From assembly GCF_014201835.1 (NCBI RefSeq), contig NZ_JACHFH010000007.1, positions 1 to 64,000 on the forward strand: 64,000 nucleotides of DNA, written 5' to 3'. The notes under the pieces are model-generated. The model did no database searches. It was not told where the DNA came from and saw only the letters and a program-made list of their open reading frames with translations. A program made the translations under genes and the position numbers. Below are positions 27,832 through 37,837 of the stretch, in pieces (position 1 is the stretch's first letter; each line of letters begins with the position of its first letter). This stretch comes from Pectinatus brassicae. GTDB taxonomy: Bacteria > Bacillota > Negativicutes > Selenomonadales > Selenomonadaceae.

Positions 27832-28905
27832 GTGAAAGAGATTAATATTGAGAAATTGGTGCCAGGGATGGCACTGGGCCGAACGATTCTCAATGATAAA
27901 ATGGTCGTAATTTTATCAGCTGGGACTTTATTGACACATGCCCATATAACTCGTCTAAAATATTTGAATATTCCTTCGGCCTATATAAAAGACGGTTTTG
28001 ATTTCAGCCAAAATTATCGTGCAGTAGAAATAATTTTTAATAAGGAAAATGCTTTTGTAAAAAAATATAACGATATAGTAGCGGAAGCCAGTGACCTTTT
28101 TGTGAATGTAGCAAAAGGCAAAGGGGAAGTGGTTGAAACTGTTGGAGAGGCAGTGAAAGAATCATTGGCACCAACTGTACGCGAAAGTGGTGTTATTGAT
28201 TATTTATATACCCTTAGTAATATAAGTGACAATATATATCATCATTCTGTGCGGATAGCTGTAATGTCTGGCGTTATTGGTAAGTGGCTGCATTTTAGTG
28301 ATAAAAAAATTAATGATCTTATATTGGCAGGATTTTTACATGATATAGGAAAAACGATGATGCCTAAAAATCTGATTAGTCGTCGTCCAGGAAAATTAAA
28401 ACCTGAAGAATACGAAATCTACATACAGCATACAATAAATGGACAGGACATTTTATCAGATAAAAATAATATTTCGGCTGGTGTAAGGGCAGCGGCTTTG
28501 CAGCATCATGAAACTATGGATGGCGCTGGTGAGCCCTTCGGTGTTAGCGGCGACGAGATAAATGAATATGCGCGTATTGTATCAGTGGCTAATTTATATG
28601 ATAATATAACCACTGAGCGTGAAGGTGAAGTAAAGCAGACACCTTTTGACGCAGTTGAATTTATAGGTAAAAATATGTTTTCGACGCTTGATGCCAGAAT
28701 TTGTGTACCGTTTATTTCCAATATACAAAATTCATTTTTAGGTTCTAAGGTTGGATTAACCGATGGACGACAAGGGATAATTGTATATTATCCAGATGGA
28801 TATTCATCTTTGCCAATGATTAGGATTGATGATGATACGATACTTGATCTAAACGATGAACGACGGGAACATGATATAAGAATAATGGAGTATAATCCCC
28901 GTTAA
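27832..28905 (+). CDS. HD-GYP-type phosphodiesterase with altered GYP
   Basis: A 357-residue protein. An N-terminal 50-residue segment (LVPGMALGRTI...SAGTLLTHAHITRLKYLNI) is the domain usually preceding HD-GYP. The HD-GYP domain (about 125-270) has HSVRIAVMSG, HDIGK and HHETMDGAGEPFG. The GYP signature, normally HHERxDGxGYP, reads GEP, so cyclic-di-GMP hydrolysis may be altered while the metal-binding HD residues remain. A C-terminal beta domain (300-357) follows. Start GTG 27832 after GAGGAGG. Likely role is c-di-GMP or related nucleotide signalling. Confidence 0.8.
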   Translation: MKEINIEKLVPGMALGRTILNDKMVVILSAGTLLTHAHITRLKYLNIPSAYIKDGFDFSQNYRAVEIIFNKENAFVKKYNDIVAEASDLFVNVAKGKGEVVETVGEAVKESLAPTVRESGVIDYLYTLSNISDNIYHHSVRIAVMSGVIGKWLHFSDKKINDLILAGFLHDIGKTMMPKNLISRRPGKLKPEEYEIYIQHTINGQDILSDKNNISAGVRAAALQHHETMDGAGEPFGVSGDEINEYARIVSVANLYDNITTEREGEVKQTPFDAVEFIGKNMFSTLDARICVPFISNIQNSFLGSKVGLTDGRQGIIVYYPDGYSSLPMIRIDDDTILDLNDERREHDIRIMEYNPR

Positions 28906-28912
28906 GTATGAT

Positions 28913-28947
28913 AAATGCGTATTTCACAGAAATACGCATTTTTTTTT
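28913..28947 (+). terminator. Intrinsic terminator
   Basis: AAATGCGTATTTC (28913-28925), loop ACA, GAAATACGCATTT (28929-28941), then a long T-run. Confidence 0.85.
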
Positions 28948-29440
28948 ATCTGTTATCAATTTTGTCCATGCCGGCTAAATCGTGTTGAATAAAACGTTGT
29001 TCAGCAATTTTTTCATATTTACTGTCAGGACGGCCGTAATTGACATAAGGATCAATTGAGATACCACCGCGTGGCAGGAATTTACCCCATATTTCTATGT
29101 AACGGGGATTCATTAATTTTATTAAATCATCCATGATAATGTTAATGACATCTTCGTGAAAATCGCCATGATTACGAAAACTAACTAAATATAACTTGAG
29201 TGATTTGCTTTCAACCATGAGCTCATCAGGGATATAAGAAATATAAATAGTAGCAAAATCAGGCTGTCCGGTTATCGGACAGAGACTTGTAAATTCAGGA
29301 CAATTGAATTTGACCCAATAGTCACGCTGCGGATGTTTATTGACAAATGTTTCCAGGATTGCTGGTGTATATTCATAACCGTATTGTACATTTTTTTGAC
29401 CTAATAATGTTATTGAATCGGTCTCTTGTTGTGTGCGCAT
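28946..29440 (-). CDS. queF: NADPH-dependent preQ0 reductase QueF
   Basis: A 164-residue short-type QueF, which reduces 7-cyano-7-deazaguanine to preQ1 in queuosine synthesis. The catalytic cysteine lies in [16 protein letters not shown] and the NADPH-binding SKSLKLYL segment follows; [11 protein letters not shown] is the substrate glutamate region. ATG 29440 is preferred over GTG 29452 because the ribosome site GTGAGGT overlaps the latter. I saw no other queuosine gene and no preQ1 riboswitch beside it. Confidence 0.93.
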   Translation of the reverse strand: MRTQQETDSITLLGQKNVQYGYEYTPAILETFVNKHPQRDYWVKFNCPEFTSLCPITGQPDFATIYISYIPDELMVESKSLKLYLVSFRNHGDFHEDVINIIMDDLIKLMNPRYIEIWGKFLPRGGISIDPYVNYGRPDSKYEKIAEQRFIQHDLAGMDKIDNR

Positions 29441-29571
29441 AAAATACCTCACTGATAATTAATATTTTCTATTATTATAATATTTTTTTCATAAAAATGC
29501 GATAATATAAGGTATTTTATTTATTTGCAGATGAATTGAAAAATATTTATCGTTACATAATAGGCTTTTTC

Positions 29572-29600
29572 TTGACGATGTTACTTTATTAGCGTAAAAT
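29572..29600 (+). promoter_or_regulatory. Promoter of serC
   Basis: TTGACG (29572-29577), 17-base spacer, TAAAAT (29595-29600), about 70 bases before the start codon. Confidence 0.6.
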
Positions 29601-29668
29601 TAAGTATTGTTAAATTCGTAAATTTAAACACTTAGTTTTTTCTAGATGTAATTTTGGAGGTTTTTATA

Positions 29669-30760
29669 ATGAAAGCAAATCGTGTATATAATTTTAATCC
29701 CGGTCCGGCAATATTACCATTAGAAGTATTAAAAGAAGCTCAAAGTGAATTATTAAATTTTAATAATAGCGGCATGTCTGTTATGGAAATCAGCCATCGT
29801 TCTCCAGAATATGATGAAGTGCATAATAAAGCTAAAGCTGATATAAAAGAGCTTATGGGCTTAGGTGACGATTATGAAGTATTATTTATACAAGGCGGTG
29901 CCAGCACAGAATTTGCGATGATACCGATGAATTTCGCTCTCGATGGCAAAAAAGGTAATTATGTATTATCAGGCAGTTTTTCCACTAAAGCATATCAAGA
30001 AGCCGAAATACAAGGAGTAGGAGTTGTAGCTGGCTCCAGCAAGGAAAATAATTTCCGTAATATCCCTAAACAAGATGAAATTAAATTAAGTGCTGATGCT
30101 GCTTATTTACATATATGCTACAATAATACTATATATGGTACAGAGTATCATTATATTCCAGAAACACATGGTGTTCCATTGATTGCTGATATGTCATCAG
30201 ATATGTTGTCACGACCATTGGATTTTAGCAGGTTTTCCTTAATTTATGCCGGTGTCCAGAAAAACTTGGGACCAGCAGGTGTTACCCTTGTTGTTGTAAA
30301 AAAATCATTTATAGAAAATAGCCCGGAAAATATTCCCACTATGCTTAGATATAATACATACAGTAAGAAAAATTCATTGTATAATACACCACCAGCATTT
30401 GGAATTTATATGGTGGGAAAAGTTGCTGCATGGATAAAAAAACAGGGCGGATTACAGGCTATGGCCGAAAAAAATGCCCAAAAAGCAGCACTATTATATG
30501 ATGCAATTGATAACAGCAATGGTTTTTACAAGGGCCATGCCGATAAAGACAGCCGTTCTTTCATGAATGTGACTTTCCGTTTAGCTAATGAGGAATTGGA
30601 AGCTAAATTTGTGGCAGAAGCAAAAAAACAACAGTTGTGTGGCATAAAGGGTCACCGTTCAGTTGGTGGGATGCGGGCTTCTATTTATAATGCAATGCCA
30701 TATGAAGGTGTAAAAGCATTAGCTGATTTTATGCTTAAATTTAAAGAAGAAAATTTATAA
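29669..30760 (+). CDS. serC: Phosphoserine aminotransferase
   Basis: A 363-residue PLP enzyme converting 3-phosphohydroxypyruvate and glutamate to phosphoserine; family length is about 360. FNPGPAILPLEVL opens the protein and SHRSPEY is the substrate loop. The PLP lysine lies in YAGVQKNLGPAG, and GHRSVGGMRASIYNA closes the active site. ATG 29669 is correct rather than the upstream TTG because TTGGAGG is the ribosome site. It has its own promoter; no serA is adjacent in the window. The following gene may be cotranscribed. Confidence 0.95.
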   Translation: MKANRVYNFNPGPAILPLEVLKEAQSELLNFNNSGMSVMEISHRSPEYDEVHNKAKADIKELMGLGDDYEVLFIQGGASTEFAMIPMNFALDGKKGNYVLSGSFSTKAYQEAEIQGVGVVAGSSKENNFRNIPKQDEIKLSADAAYLHICYNNTIYGTEYHYIPETHGVPLIADMSSDMLSRPLDFSRFSLIYAGVQKNLGPAGVTLVVVKKSFIENSPENIPTMLRYNTYSKKNSLYNTPPAFGIYMVGKVAAWIKKQGGLQAMAEKNAQKAALLYDAIDNSNGFYKGHADKDSRSFMNVTFRLANEELEAKFVAEAKKQQLCGIKGHRSVGGMRASIYNAMPYEGVKALADFMLKFKEENL

Positions 30761-30813
30761 TTATTCTTTGATAAGTTTATTATAAATTTTCTAAAAGAGA
30801 AAGGATGATAAAC

Positions 30814-31314
30814 TTGAAAAATATAGATGCATTGGCAATTGGTGATAAAATTGTGCAGTCACTTAAACCAAGTGTGTTTTTGACAACAGCCGCCGAAGGC
30901 AAAATAAACACAATGGTTATTGGCTGGGGTGCTATTGGTGTAATGTGGGGGAAACCTGTATTTACGGCAATGGTTAGAAAATCACGTTATTCGTGGGAAC
31001 TATTGGAAAAAAGCAACGAATTTACCGTTAGCATACCTACGCATGATATGAAGGAAGCACTGAAAATTTGCGGTACGAAATCTGGCCGTGATATTGATAA
31101 ATTTACTGCAGCAGCATTAATGCCGCAGGCAGGACAAAAAATAAAGACACCAGTACTTGCTGGTGCCGGTATCCATTTGGAATGCAAGGTGCTGTATAAA
31201 CAGGATATGCAGCCGGAAAACATGGATAAAGCAGAAAAAGAACGTTGGTATGGTGACGGCGGAGATTGGCATACTATGTATTTTGCTGAAATTGTCGCAT
31301 CCTATGAAGATTAA
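30814..31314 (+). CDS. Flavin reductase-like FMN-binding protein
   Basis: A 166-residue protein of the flavoredoxin / flavin-reductase-like family. The FMN-binding region NTMVIGWGAIGVMWGKPVFTAMVR and the following SRYSWELLEKSNEFTVSIP are typical. It probably carries or reduces FMN in cytoplasmic redox reactions; the partner is unknown. TTG 30814 is preferred, since AAAGGA lies 8 bases upstream, while ATG 30805 overlaps that site. It lies about 50 bases after serC. Confidence 0.8.
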   Translation: MKNIDALAIGDKIVQSLKPSVFLTTAAEGKINTMVIGWGAIGVMWGKPVFTAMVRKSRYSWELLEKSNEFTVSIPTHDMKEALKICGTKSGRDIDKFTAAALMPQAGQKIKTPVLAGAGIHLECKVLYKQDMQPENMDKAEKERWYGDGGDWHTMYFAEIVASYED

Positions 31315-31320
31315 ATAATA

Positions 31321-31360
31321 GCAATAAAAAAACTGCCACTAAAGGCAGTTTTTTTATTGC
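31321..31360. terminator. Bidirectional terminator
   Basis: Perfect 17-bp stem (31321-31337 with 31344-31360), A-run on one side and T-run on the other, between convergent genes. Confidence 0.85.
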
Positions 31361-31362
31361 TA

Positions 31363-31998
31363 TTATTTGTGTATAGGTACATCAAAATAAATATCTTCGG
31401 AGTTGGAAAATAGACAATTAGCTGAAGATAATTCAGTGATTTGATTGTGAATAGTATCATAATTCTGAGCGCATACTAAGATCGTAAAGCATATATTATT
31501 GCTGAAATCTTTATCTAAAATACGAATATTGTTTTTATGCAGATAGTTTTCAATGCTGCCAACGAGTGGATAAGAAAAAGTAAGATGAATTTTTTTAAAC
31601 GGAGTTCTTTCAACTATTACAGCGTTATTTAAAGCCACGGAAACACTATGACCATATGCTCTGATAAGTCCGCCTGAGCCAAGTTTTGTTCCGCCAAAAT
31701 AACGTGTTACAACAACTGTTATATCAGATAGTTTCTGTTTTTGCAATACGTCCAAAATAGGTTTGCCAGCTGTTCCCGAAGGTTCACCATTATCATCGGC
31801 TTTTTGTTTTTCGCCTTGGCTGCCAATAATATAAGCAGAACAGTTATGGGTTGCATCCCAATATTTTTTCTTAAGAGATTCGATAAATTCTATAGCTTCT
31901 TCTTCGGTAGCAGTTCTTTTGACATGGGTAATAAAGCGTGATTTATTGATTTCATAATCGGTAACCATAGAATTATCAATAGTTTTGTACGTTAGCAT
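31363..31998 (-). CDS. YigZ/IMPACT family protein
   Basis: A 211-residue UPF0029 protein. The N-terminal domain has EINKSRFITHVKR, ATHNCSAYIIG, ADDNGEPSGTAGKPIL and TRYFGGTKLGSGGLIRAYG, all hallmarks of the family; the C-terminal 70 residues form the DUF1949 ferredoxin-like domain. Bacterial members are thought to bind nucleic acid or affect translation and stress response; the exact role is not established. ATG 31998 is chosen because GGAGATA lies just upstream; the longer form from 32010 lacks good spacing. Confidence 0.9.
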   Translation of the reverse strand: MLTYKTIDNSMVTDYEINKSRFITHVKRTATEEEAIEFIESLKKKYWDATHNCSAYIIGSQGEKQKADDNGEPSGTAGKPILDVLQKQKLSDITVVVTRYFGGTKLGSGGLIRAYGHSVSVALNNAVIVERTPFKKIHLTFSYPLVGSIENYLHKNNIRILDKDFSNNICFTILVCAQNYDTIHNQITELSSANCLFSNSEDIYFDVPIHK

Positions 31999-32216
31999 CA
32001 TTATCTCCATTTCCTTTGATAATATTAAATTTTATTATAAAACCTACTAAACATATTATTAATACATTTTATACTACAAAAATTAATTATAACTAAATTT
32101 GCGATTAAAATAAAGTGACTTGTATGATGTTTTATCGATGAAAAATATAGTTAAATTGATTTTTTTGTGGTATTATCACTATATATCTTTAATAATTAAG
32201 GGTTGTGATAAAAATA

Positions 32217-33602
32217 ATGGATAAGTTTATGATGAAGCGCAGCCTGAAAAATAGACATATACAATTAATTTCACTGGGTGGGATTATTGGCAGTGGCTAT
32301 TTTTTAGGGACAGGTTATATTTTGGAAAAAGCTGGACCAGCAGCGATATTAGCTTATTTACTTGGTGGCTTAATTGTGTTTTGTGTAATGCTGTGTTTAG
32401 CAGAATTGGCAGTGGCAAAACCAATATCAGGATCATTTGTAAGTTATGCAGGAGAATATATTTCTCCTGCCTGGGCCTGCGGTGTAGGCTGGGCTTATTG
32501 GCTTAATTGGATTGCCTATGTTCCCTCAGAAATGATTGCTGCAGGTATAATTATGAATAATTTTGTACCGATGGTAAGTCAGGTTATATGGGCGATTATA
32601 TTTGGCTTGATAATAACGGGGATAAACGTTTTTAGTGTAGGTAAATTTGGCGAAATGGAATTTTGGCTGTCATTGGTAAAGATAATAGCCCTTATTGCAT
32701 TTTCCTTTATTGCTATAGGAATTTGTCTTGGTTTTATTGGCAAAGGCGGATATTTGGGTACAAGTATTTTGCTGCAAAATGGTGGGTTTGCACCACATGG
32801 ATATTGGTCAGTATTTATTACTATGATTATTATTCTGGTTAATTTTCAAGGCTCAGAAATAATTGGCCTAGCAGCAGGTGAATGTGAAAATCCACAAAAA
32901 AGCATACCAATAGCTGTGCGTAATGTCAGTTGGCGTATAATTGCTTTGTATATAATACCAGTATCACTGCTGATATCAATACTGCCTTGGTCACATGCAG
33001 GGCTGCAGGAAAGCCCGTTTGCCGCAGCTTTAGCAGAATATGGTTTTAGTAATGTCGCAGCGGTTTTTGCATTTGTTATATTAACGGCAGCGATTTCTTG
33101 TTCCAATTCTGGTCTTTATGGCAGTGGACGAGCACTACAGGCTTTGGCACAAATGGGGATGGCGCCTAAGTGGCTGGGTAAAATAAATAATCATGGTATG
33201 CCGCAAAATTCAATATTTGTATCGATTGTTGGCTGTTGGCTGATTATACTGCTTTATACTTATGATAAGAGTTCATTGGCTTATACGTATTTATTGGCCG
33301 TATCTGGTTTTACTGGGGCCCTTGCCTGGATTTCAATTTGCTGGAGCCAATATAATTTTCGACGCAAGCTGCAAAAAGAAAATCTTGTCCATACATTGAA
33401 ATATAAAACACCTTTTTTCCCGTATTTAACATTGTTTGGCATAGTAATACAGATATTGTGTCTTGTCGTTATGGCCTTTACGTCCGATTTGCGTATGGCA
33501 CTATATACTGGTATTCCGATGATGGTTATACCTATGGTTTGGTATAAAATAACACATAGGGAAGATGTTAAAGAACATAAAACAGTGAAATTATATCACT
33601 AA
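32217..33602 (+). CDS. APC-family amino-acid permease
   Basis: A 461-residue, 12-helix amino-acid transporter. LKNRHIQLISLGGIIGSGYFLGTG at the N-terminus is the unwound helix-1 substrate site of the APC family (amino-acid transporter subfamily), and NFQGSEIIGLAAGECENPQKSIP is the other signature. The substrate is not readable from sequence. The start is uncertain: AAGGG at 32198-32202 is too close to GTG 32205 and rather far from ATG 32217. It is a single-gene unit facing enolase. Confidence 0.88.
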   Translation: MDKFMMKRSLKNRHIQLISLGGIIGSGYFLGTGYILEKAGPAAILAYLLGGLIVFCVMLCLAELAVAKPISGSFVSYAGEYISPAWACGVGWAYWLNWIAYVPSEMIAAGIIMNNFVPMVSQVIWAIIFGLIITGINVFSVGKFGEMEFWLSLVKIIALIAFSFIAIGICLGFIGKGGYLGTSILLQNGGFAPHGYWSVFITMIIILVNFQGSEIIGLAAGECENPQKSIPIAVRNVSWRIIALYIIPVSLLISILPWSHAGLQESPFAAALAEYGFSNVAAVFAFVILTAAISCSNSGLYGSGRALQALAQMGMAPKWLGKINNHGMPQNSIFVSIVGCWLIILLYTYDKSSLAYTYLLAVSGFTGALAWISICWSQYNFRRKLQKENLVHTLKYKTPFFPYLTLFGIVIQILCLVVMAFTSDLRMALYTGIPMMVIPMVWYKITHREDVKEHKTVKLYH

Positions 33603-33640
33603 GTGAAAAGACATTAAAATAAATATATATATGCATAATA

Positions 33641-33676
33641 AAAAGCTTGAATTAAATTTTTTTAATTCAAGCTTTT
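33641..33676. terminator. Bidirectional terminator
   Basis: Perfect 16-bp stem AAAAGCTTGAATTAAA (33641-33656) with 33661-33676, between convergent permease and enolase genes. Confidence 0.85.
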
Positions 33677-33689
33677 GGCTTATTGTAAA

Positions 33690-35021
<1,332 letters not shown>

Positions 35022-35154
35022 TTATCTATTAAGTTGGAATTTTTATCTATTCACAATATAACACAAATGATAATAATTATCAACATGATTGTGCTTAATA
35101 ATTATAAAATAATATTTGTTATATTCAATAAATTAATACATTTTCCTGTAAAAA

Positions 35155-35191
35155 TATAAAAAAATAATGGCTCCCTTAAAAAAAGGGAGCC
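35155..35191 (-). terminator. Intrinsic terminator
   Basis: GGCTCCCTT (35169-35177) with AAGGGAGCC (35183-35191); on the minus strand a T-rich tract follows. Ends the binding-protein gene. Confidence 0.8.
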
Positions 35192-35215
35192 GAGGAAATA
35201 TTTAGCAGCAGAAAA

Positions 35216-36391
35216 TTATTCTGGTGAAACAGCTTGTTTAAATGTTTGTTTACCATCTTTAAACTCAATGATAACAGCCTGTTTTACAGGGTTATGGGAT
35301 TTATCGATGCTTATTGTACCAGTTACAAGTTTCAAATCTTTTATAGAAGCAAGAGCTTCTTTGATTTTTTCTGGTTTAGTACTGCCTGCTTTTTTAATGG
35401 CATCTATTATCATGGATGCTGCATCATAACCTAAAACTGCGGCAGCATCAGGTGTTTGCTGATATTTTTCTTTATATTTTTTAATGAATGCAGCTGTTTC
35501 AGGTGATTTATTTTCAACAGAGTAGTGATTGGTGAAATAAGTATTGTTAAGTGCGTCTGGACCAGCAATTGCAACTAATTTGCTACTGTCCCAGCCATCA
35601 CCACCGCAAATTGGTACAGTGATGCCGAGGTCACGAGCTTGTTTTATGATTTTGCCAACTTCTTCATAATATCCAGGAATATATATCATGTCAGGATTAG
35701 AAGCAGCAATTTTAGTTAAAGTGGCTTTGAAATCAGTATCTTTTTGCAGATATGCTTCAGTATCAACAATAGTTCCGCCGTTTTTGGTAAAGCTTTCCTG
35801 GAAGAAGTGGGCTAAACCTTTGGAATAATCAGAGCTGTTATCAATATAAAGTGCCACTTTTTTAACTTTTAATGTTTTTGTGGCGAAATTCCCCATTACG
35901 GTACCCTGGAAAGGATCTATGAAGCAGGCGCGGAACATATAGTCATTTACTTTTCCGTCATCGCCAACAGTAACTTTAGGATTTGTAGCAAATGGACTTA
36001 CTACAGGCACTTTTTGGTCATCGGCAATTTGTGTCATGGCTATTGTATTAGAAGAGGTACAAGCTCCAAATATTACAGATGCTTTATCTGTGGATATCAA
36101 TTTAGTTATAGCGTTGGCCGCTTCAGCCGGTTCGGATTTATTATCAGCTTTGATAAATTCAATTTTTTTACCATTAATGCCGCCAGCAGCATTAACATCA
36201 TCAAAGGCTATTTGGGCACCATTTCCAGCCGATGTACCATATGAAGCATTATTACCGGTTAATTCAAGGTCACCACCAATTTTTATTGTATCAGAAGAGC
36301 CACTGCCATTACCGCATCCGGCTGCACCTAATACAGCAAAGGCTAAGCCGATAGAAACTGCGGTAGCTTTAAAAATATTCTTTTTTAACAT
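35216..36391 (-). CDS. Branched-chain amino-acid ABC binding lipoprotein
   Basis: A 391-residue LivJ-type periplasmic-binding protein (type 1 fold). The signal (about 3-24) ends in GAAGC, giving a lipid-anchored or exported product. Family segments: IKIGGDLELTGNNASYGTS, GAQIAFDDVNAAGGINGKKIEF, SSNTIAMTQIADDQKVPVVSP and PICGGDGWDSSKL. ATG 36391 is used; a longer frame reaching 36478 only reads through the leader palindrome. No LivHMGF permease or ATPase gene is adjacent, so its transporter is elsewhere. The leader holds a 50-bp palindrome that may act as an attenuator. Confidence 0.88.
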   Translation of the reverse strand: MLKKNIFKATAVSIGLAFAVLGAAGCGNGSGSSDTIKIGGDLELTGNNASYGTSAGNGAQIAFDDVNAAGGINGKKIEFIKADNKSEPAEAANAITKLISTDKASVIFGACTSSNTIAMTQIADDQKVPVVSPFATNPKVTVGDDGKVNDYMFRACFIDPFQGTVMGNFATKTLKVKKVALYIDNSSDYSKGLAHFFQESFTKNGGTIVDTEAYLQKDTDFKATLTKIAASNPDMIYIPGYYEEVGKIIKQARDLGITVPICGGDGWDSSKLVAIAGPDALNNTYFTNHYSVENKSPETAAFIKKYKEKYQQTPDAAAVLGYDAASMIIDAIKKAGSTKPEKIKEALASIKDLKLVTGTISIDKSHNPVKQAVIIEFKDGKQTFKQAVSPE

Positions 36392-36425
36392 ATATACCAT
36401 TCCCCCTTTTTTCCGAAAAAGACAA

Positions 36426-36475
36426 AAGCCTGTTAACAAAGAAACAATATATATTGTTTCTTTGTTAACAGGCTT
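36426..36475 (-). promoter_or_regulatory. 50-bp perfect palindrome in binding-protein leader
   Basis: Arms 36426-36450 and 36451-36475 are exact reverse complements with no spacer. On the minus strand it is followed by a T-rich run (TTTTGTCTTTTT) and then the ribosome site, so transcribed RNA would form an intrinsic-terminator-like hairpin ahead of the gene. It may be an attenuator or protein-binding site. Confidence 0.6.
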
Positions 36476-36649
36476 CATTGCACAAAAACATTTATTCTAT
36501 TTCGGTAAGCAAAGTATAGCATTATACTTTATAAAATGCAATAAAAATATTTATAAACATTATAAAGTTAGGATAGTAGTTAATATATACAATTAAATAT
36601 TATTAGTAAATAATGTTTAATTATTAAAAAATATGTATTAAAACACAAA

Positions 36650-36673
36650 AAAACCTGCATAAATGCAGGTTTT
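36650..36673 (-). terminator. Terminator after tRNA-Ser
   Basis: AAAACCTGCAT (36650-36660) pairs with ATGCAGGTTTT (36663-36673); T-run on the minus strand. Confidence 0.75.
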
Positions 36674-36697
36674 TATAACAAATAAATTTTTAAATTA

Positions 36698-36787
36698 TGG
36701 CGGAGAGTGAGGGATTCGAACCCTCGGTACAGTTTCCCGCACACACGCTTTCCAGGCGTGCTCCTTCAACCACTCGGACAACTCTCC
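36698..36787 (-). tRNA. tRNA-Ser (anticodon GGA)
   Basis: A 90-base class II tRNA. The acceptor stem GGAGAGT pairs with ACTCTCC, followed by G and an encoded CCA. The anticodon arm CACGC-CTGGAAA-GCGTG gives anticodon GGA, reading UCC and UCU. A long variable arm typical of serine tRNA and a T arm with GTTCGAATC are present. It has its own promoter and terminator. Confidence 0.97.
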
Positions 36788-36830
36788 AAATGCTCTCAAA
36801 TATGCTGTATATCTATCAGCAACGATACAT

Positions 36831-36859
36831 ATGATACCATCTTTTATTTCCTTTGTCAA
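36831..36859 (-). promoter_or_regulatory. Promoter of tRNA-Ser
   Basis: Minus strand TTGACA (36854-36859), 17-base spacer, TATCAT (36831-36836). The -35 box lies inside a long inverted repeat. Confidence 0.75.
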
Positions 36860-36897
36860 TGATATTATGGAAATTAATATCATTGACAAAGGAAATA
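36845..36897. repeat. 23-bp inverted repeat over the tRNA promoter
   Basis: Arms 36845-36867 and 36875-36897 are exact reverse complements around a 7-base loop. Each arm contains TTGACA, one facing the tRNA and one facing perR. The flanking genes are divergent, so it is not a terminator. Confidence 0.7.
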
Positions 36898-36972
36898 TGA
36901 TATTAGCTTATCATATAACTAATATATATTAAACAATAATGCTTACTTGTTACAAAAAATTACAGATAAATA

Positions 36973-37001
36973 TTGACATAAAGCAATCTTTTTATTATTA
37001 T
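36973..37001 (+). promoter_or_regulatory. Promoter of perR-like gene
   Basis: TTGACA (36973-36978), 17-base spacer, TATTAT (36996-37001); a TATAAT overlaps at 36999-37004. Confidence 0.55.
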
Positions 37002-37077
37002 AATATCATAGTGTTAGTTTGTTGATAATAACTATTAATTAAAAATGATTTTGATATATGGAAAGGATAGTACTATT

Positions 37078-37518
37078 ATGATGGATGCAAAAAAGGTAAC
37101 GGCTTTACTGCGAAAAAAGGGGTTTAAGGTGACGCCGCAACGATTGGCAATATACAATGCACTTTGTAATACAAAAGCTCATCCTAATGCAGAAATGCTC
37201 TTTAATAAATTACAACCTTATTATCCAACTATGAGTTTGGCTACAATATATAAAACTATCGATATTTTAAGAGAAATAGGTCTTATTCAAGTTATTAATG
37301 TTGGCGAAGATAGCCTGCGTTATGATGCTACTGTTGAGCTTCATCCCCATATACGCTGTACGGTGTGTAATCGTGTTGATGATATTATGGATTTTGATTT
37401 TTCACCAGCAATTAAAAATGTTGCCGAAAAGACTTCTTATGATTTGTCGGGACAACAGTTTTATTTTTATGGAGTATGTCCTGAATGTCAGGCTAAAATG
37501 AGTAAAAAAATAAGCTAA
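37078..37518 (+). CDS. perR: PerR-like Fur-family regulator
   Basis: A 146-residue Fur-family repressor. The N-terminal winged helix contains LRKKGFKVTPQRLAIYNAL and SLATIYKTIDIL. The structural zinc site is CTVC plus CPEC. The regulatory site matches PerR: a histidine in KAHPNAE, then RYDATVELHPHIRC and VDDIMDFD supply the Asp-His-His-Asp spacing of B. subtilis PerR (85, 91, 93, 104). This fits a peroxide sensor better than an iron sensor, which is useful to an anaerobe. ATG 37078 follows GAAAGGA; an in-frame ATG at 37045 lies before that site. Ends at a strong terminator. Confidence 0.85.
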   Translation: MMDAKKVTALLRKKGFKVTPQRLAIYNALCNTKAHPNAEMLFNKLQPYYPTMSLATIYKTIDILREIGLIQVINVGEDSLRYDATVELHPHIRCTVCNRVDDIMDFDFSPAIKNVAEKTSYDLSGQQFYFYGVCPECQAKMSKKIS

Positions 37519-37568
37519 TCTATTAATAAAGCCTCTGCTTGTAATTTAGCAGAGGCTTTATTAATAGA
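37519..37568 (+). terminator. Intrinsic terminator
   Basis: Perfect 21-bp arms (37519-37539 with 37548-37568) directly after perR. Confidence 0.8.
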
Positions 37569-37572
37569 AAAC

Positions 37573-37612
37573 AGCTCAGTTTTTATAAGTAATTCTTAAT
37601 AAAAACTGAGCT
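37573..37612 (-). terminator. Intrinsic terminator
   Basis: AGCTCAGTTTTTAT (37573-37586) with ATAAAAACTGAGCT (37599-37612); minus-strand tail GTTTTCTATT. Ends the DUF1858 gene. Confidence 0.75.
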
Positions 37613-37627
37613 TTATGCCAATAAGTA

Positions 37628-37837
37628 TTATTGCTGTGCTTGAGCAGCAACTACTTTGTTGAGGTCGGCCATTAGACGCTCAATATCAATACCATGGGCC
37701 ATAGCGCCTTGTTCGATATTTTCAAAATGAGCAGCGGCACAGCCAATACAGCCCATGCCGGACATAGCAAATACATCAACAGTTTCAGGGTATTGTTGAA
37801 CGACTTCCATAATACCCATCTCTTTTGTAATTGTCAT
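37628..37837 (-). CDS. DUF1858 redox-disulfide protein
   Basis: A 69-residue protein of the DUF1858 / hybrid-cluster-associated redox disulfide family. MGIMEVVQQYPETVDVFAMSG then GMGCIGC, whose cysteine pair is the family hallmark. It is probably a cytosolic redox or sulfur-handling protein. ATG 37837 is chosen because AAGGAGGT is 8 bases upstream; the 17 residues before it in the same frame would read through the ribosome site. No hybrid-cluster protein gene is adjacent. Confidence 0.85.
   Translation of the reverse strand: MTITKEMGIMEVVQQYPETVDVFAMSGMGCIGCAAAHFENIEQGAMAHGIDIERLMADLNKVVAAQAQQ

Noticed and set aside
36036-36596. 186-codon plus-strand ORF across the binding-protein gene and its leader
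   Set aside because: It is antisense to a clear lipoprotein gene and crosses the palindrome; no ribosome site.
36999-37012. PerR box over the perR promoter
   Set aside because: A TTATAAT half-site is present but the second half does not fit the consensus with correct spacing; the area is simply AT-rich.
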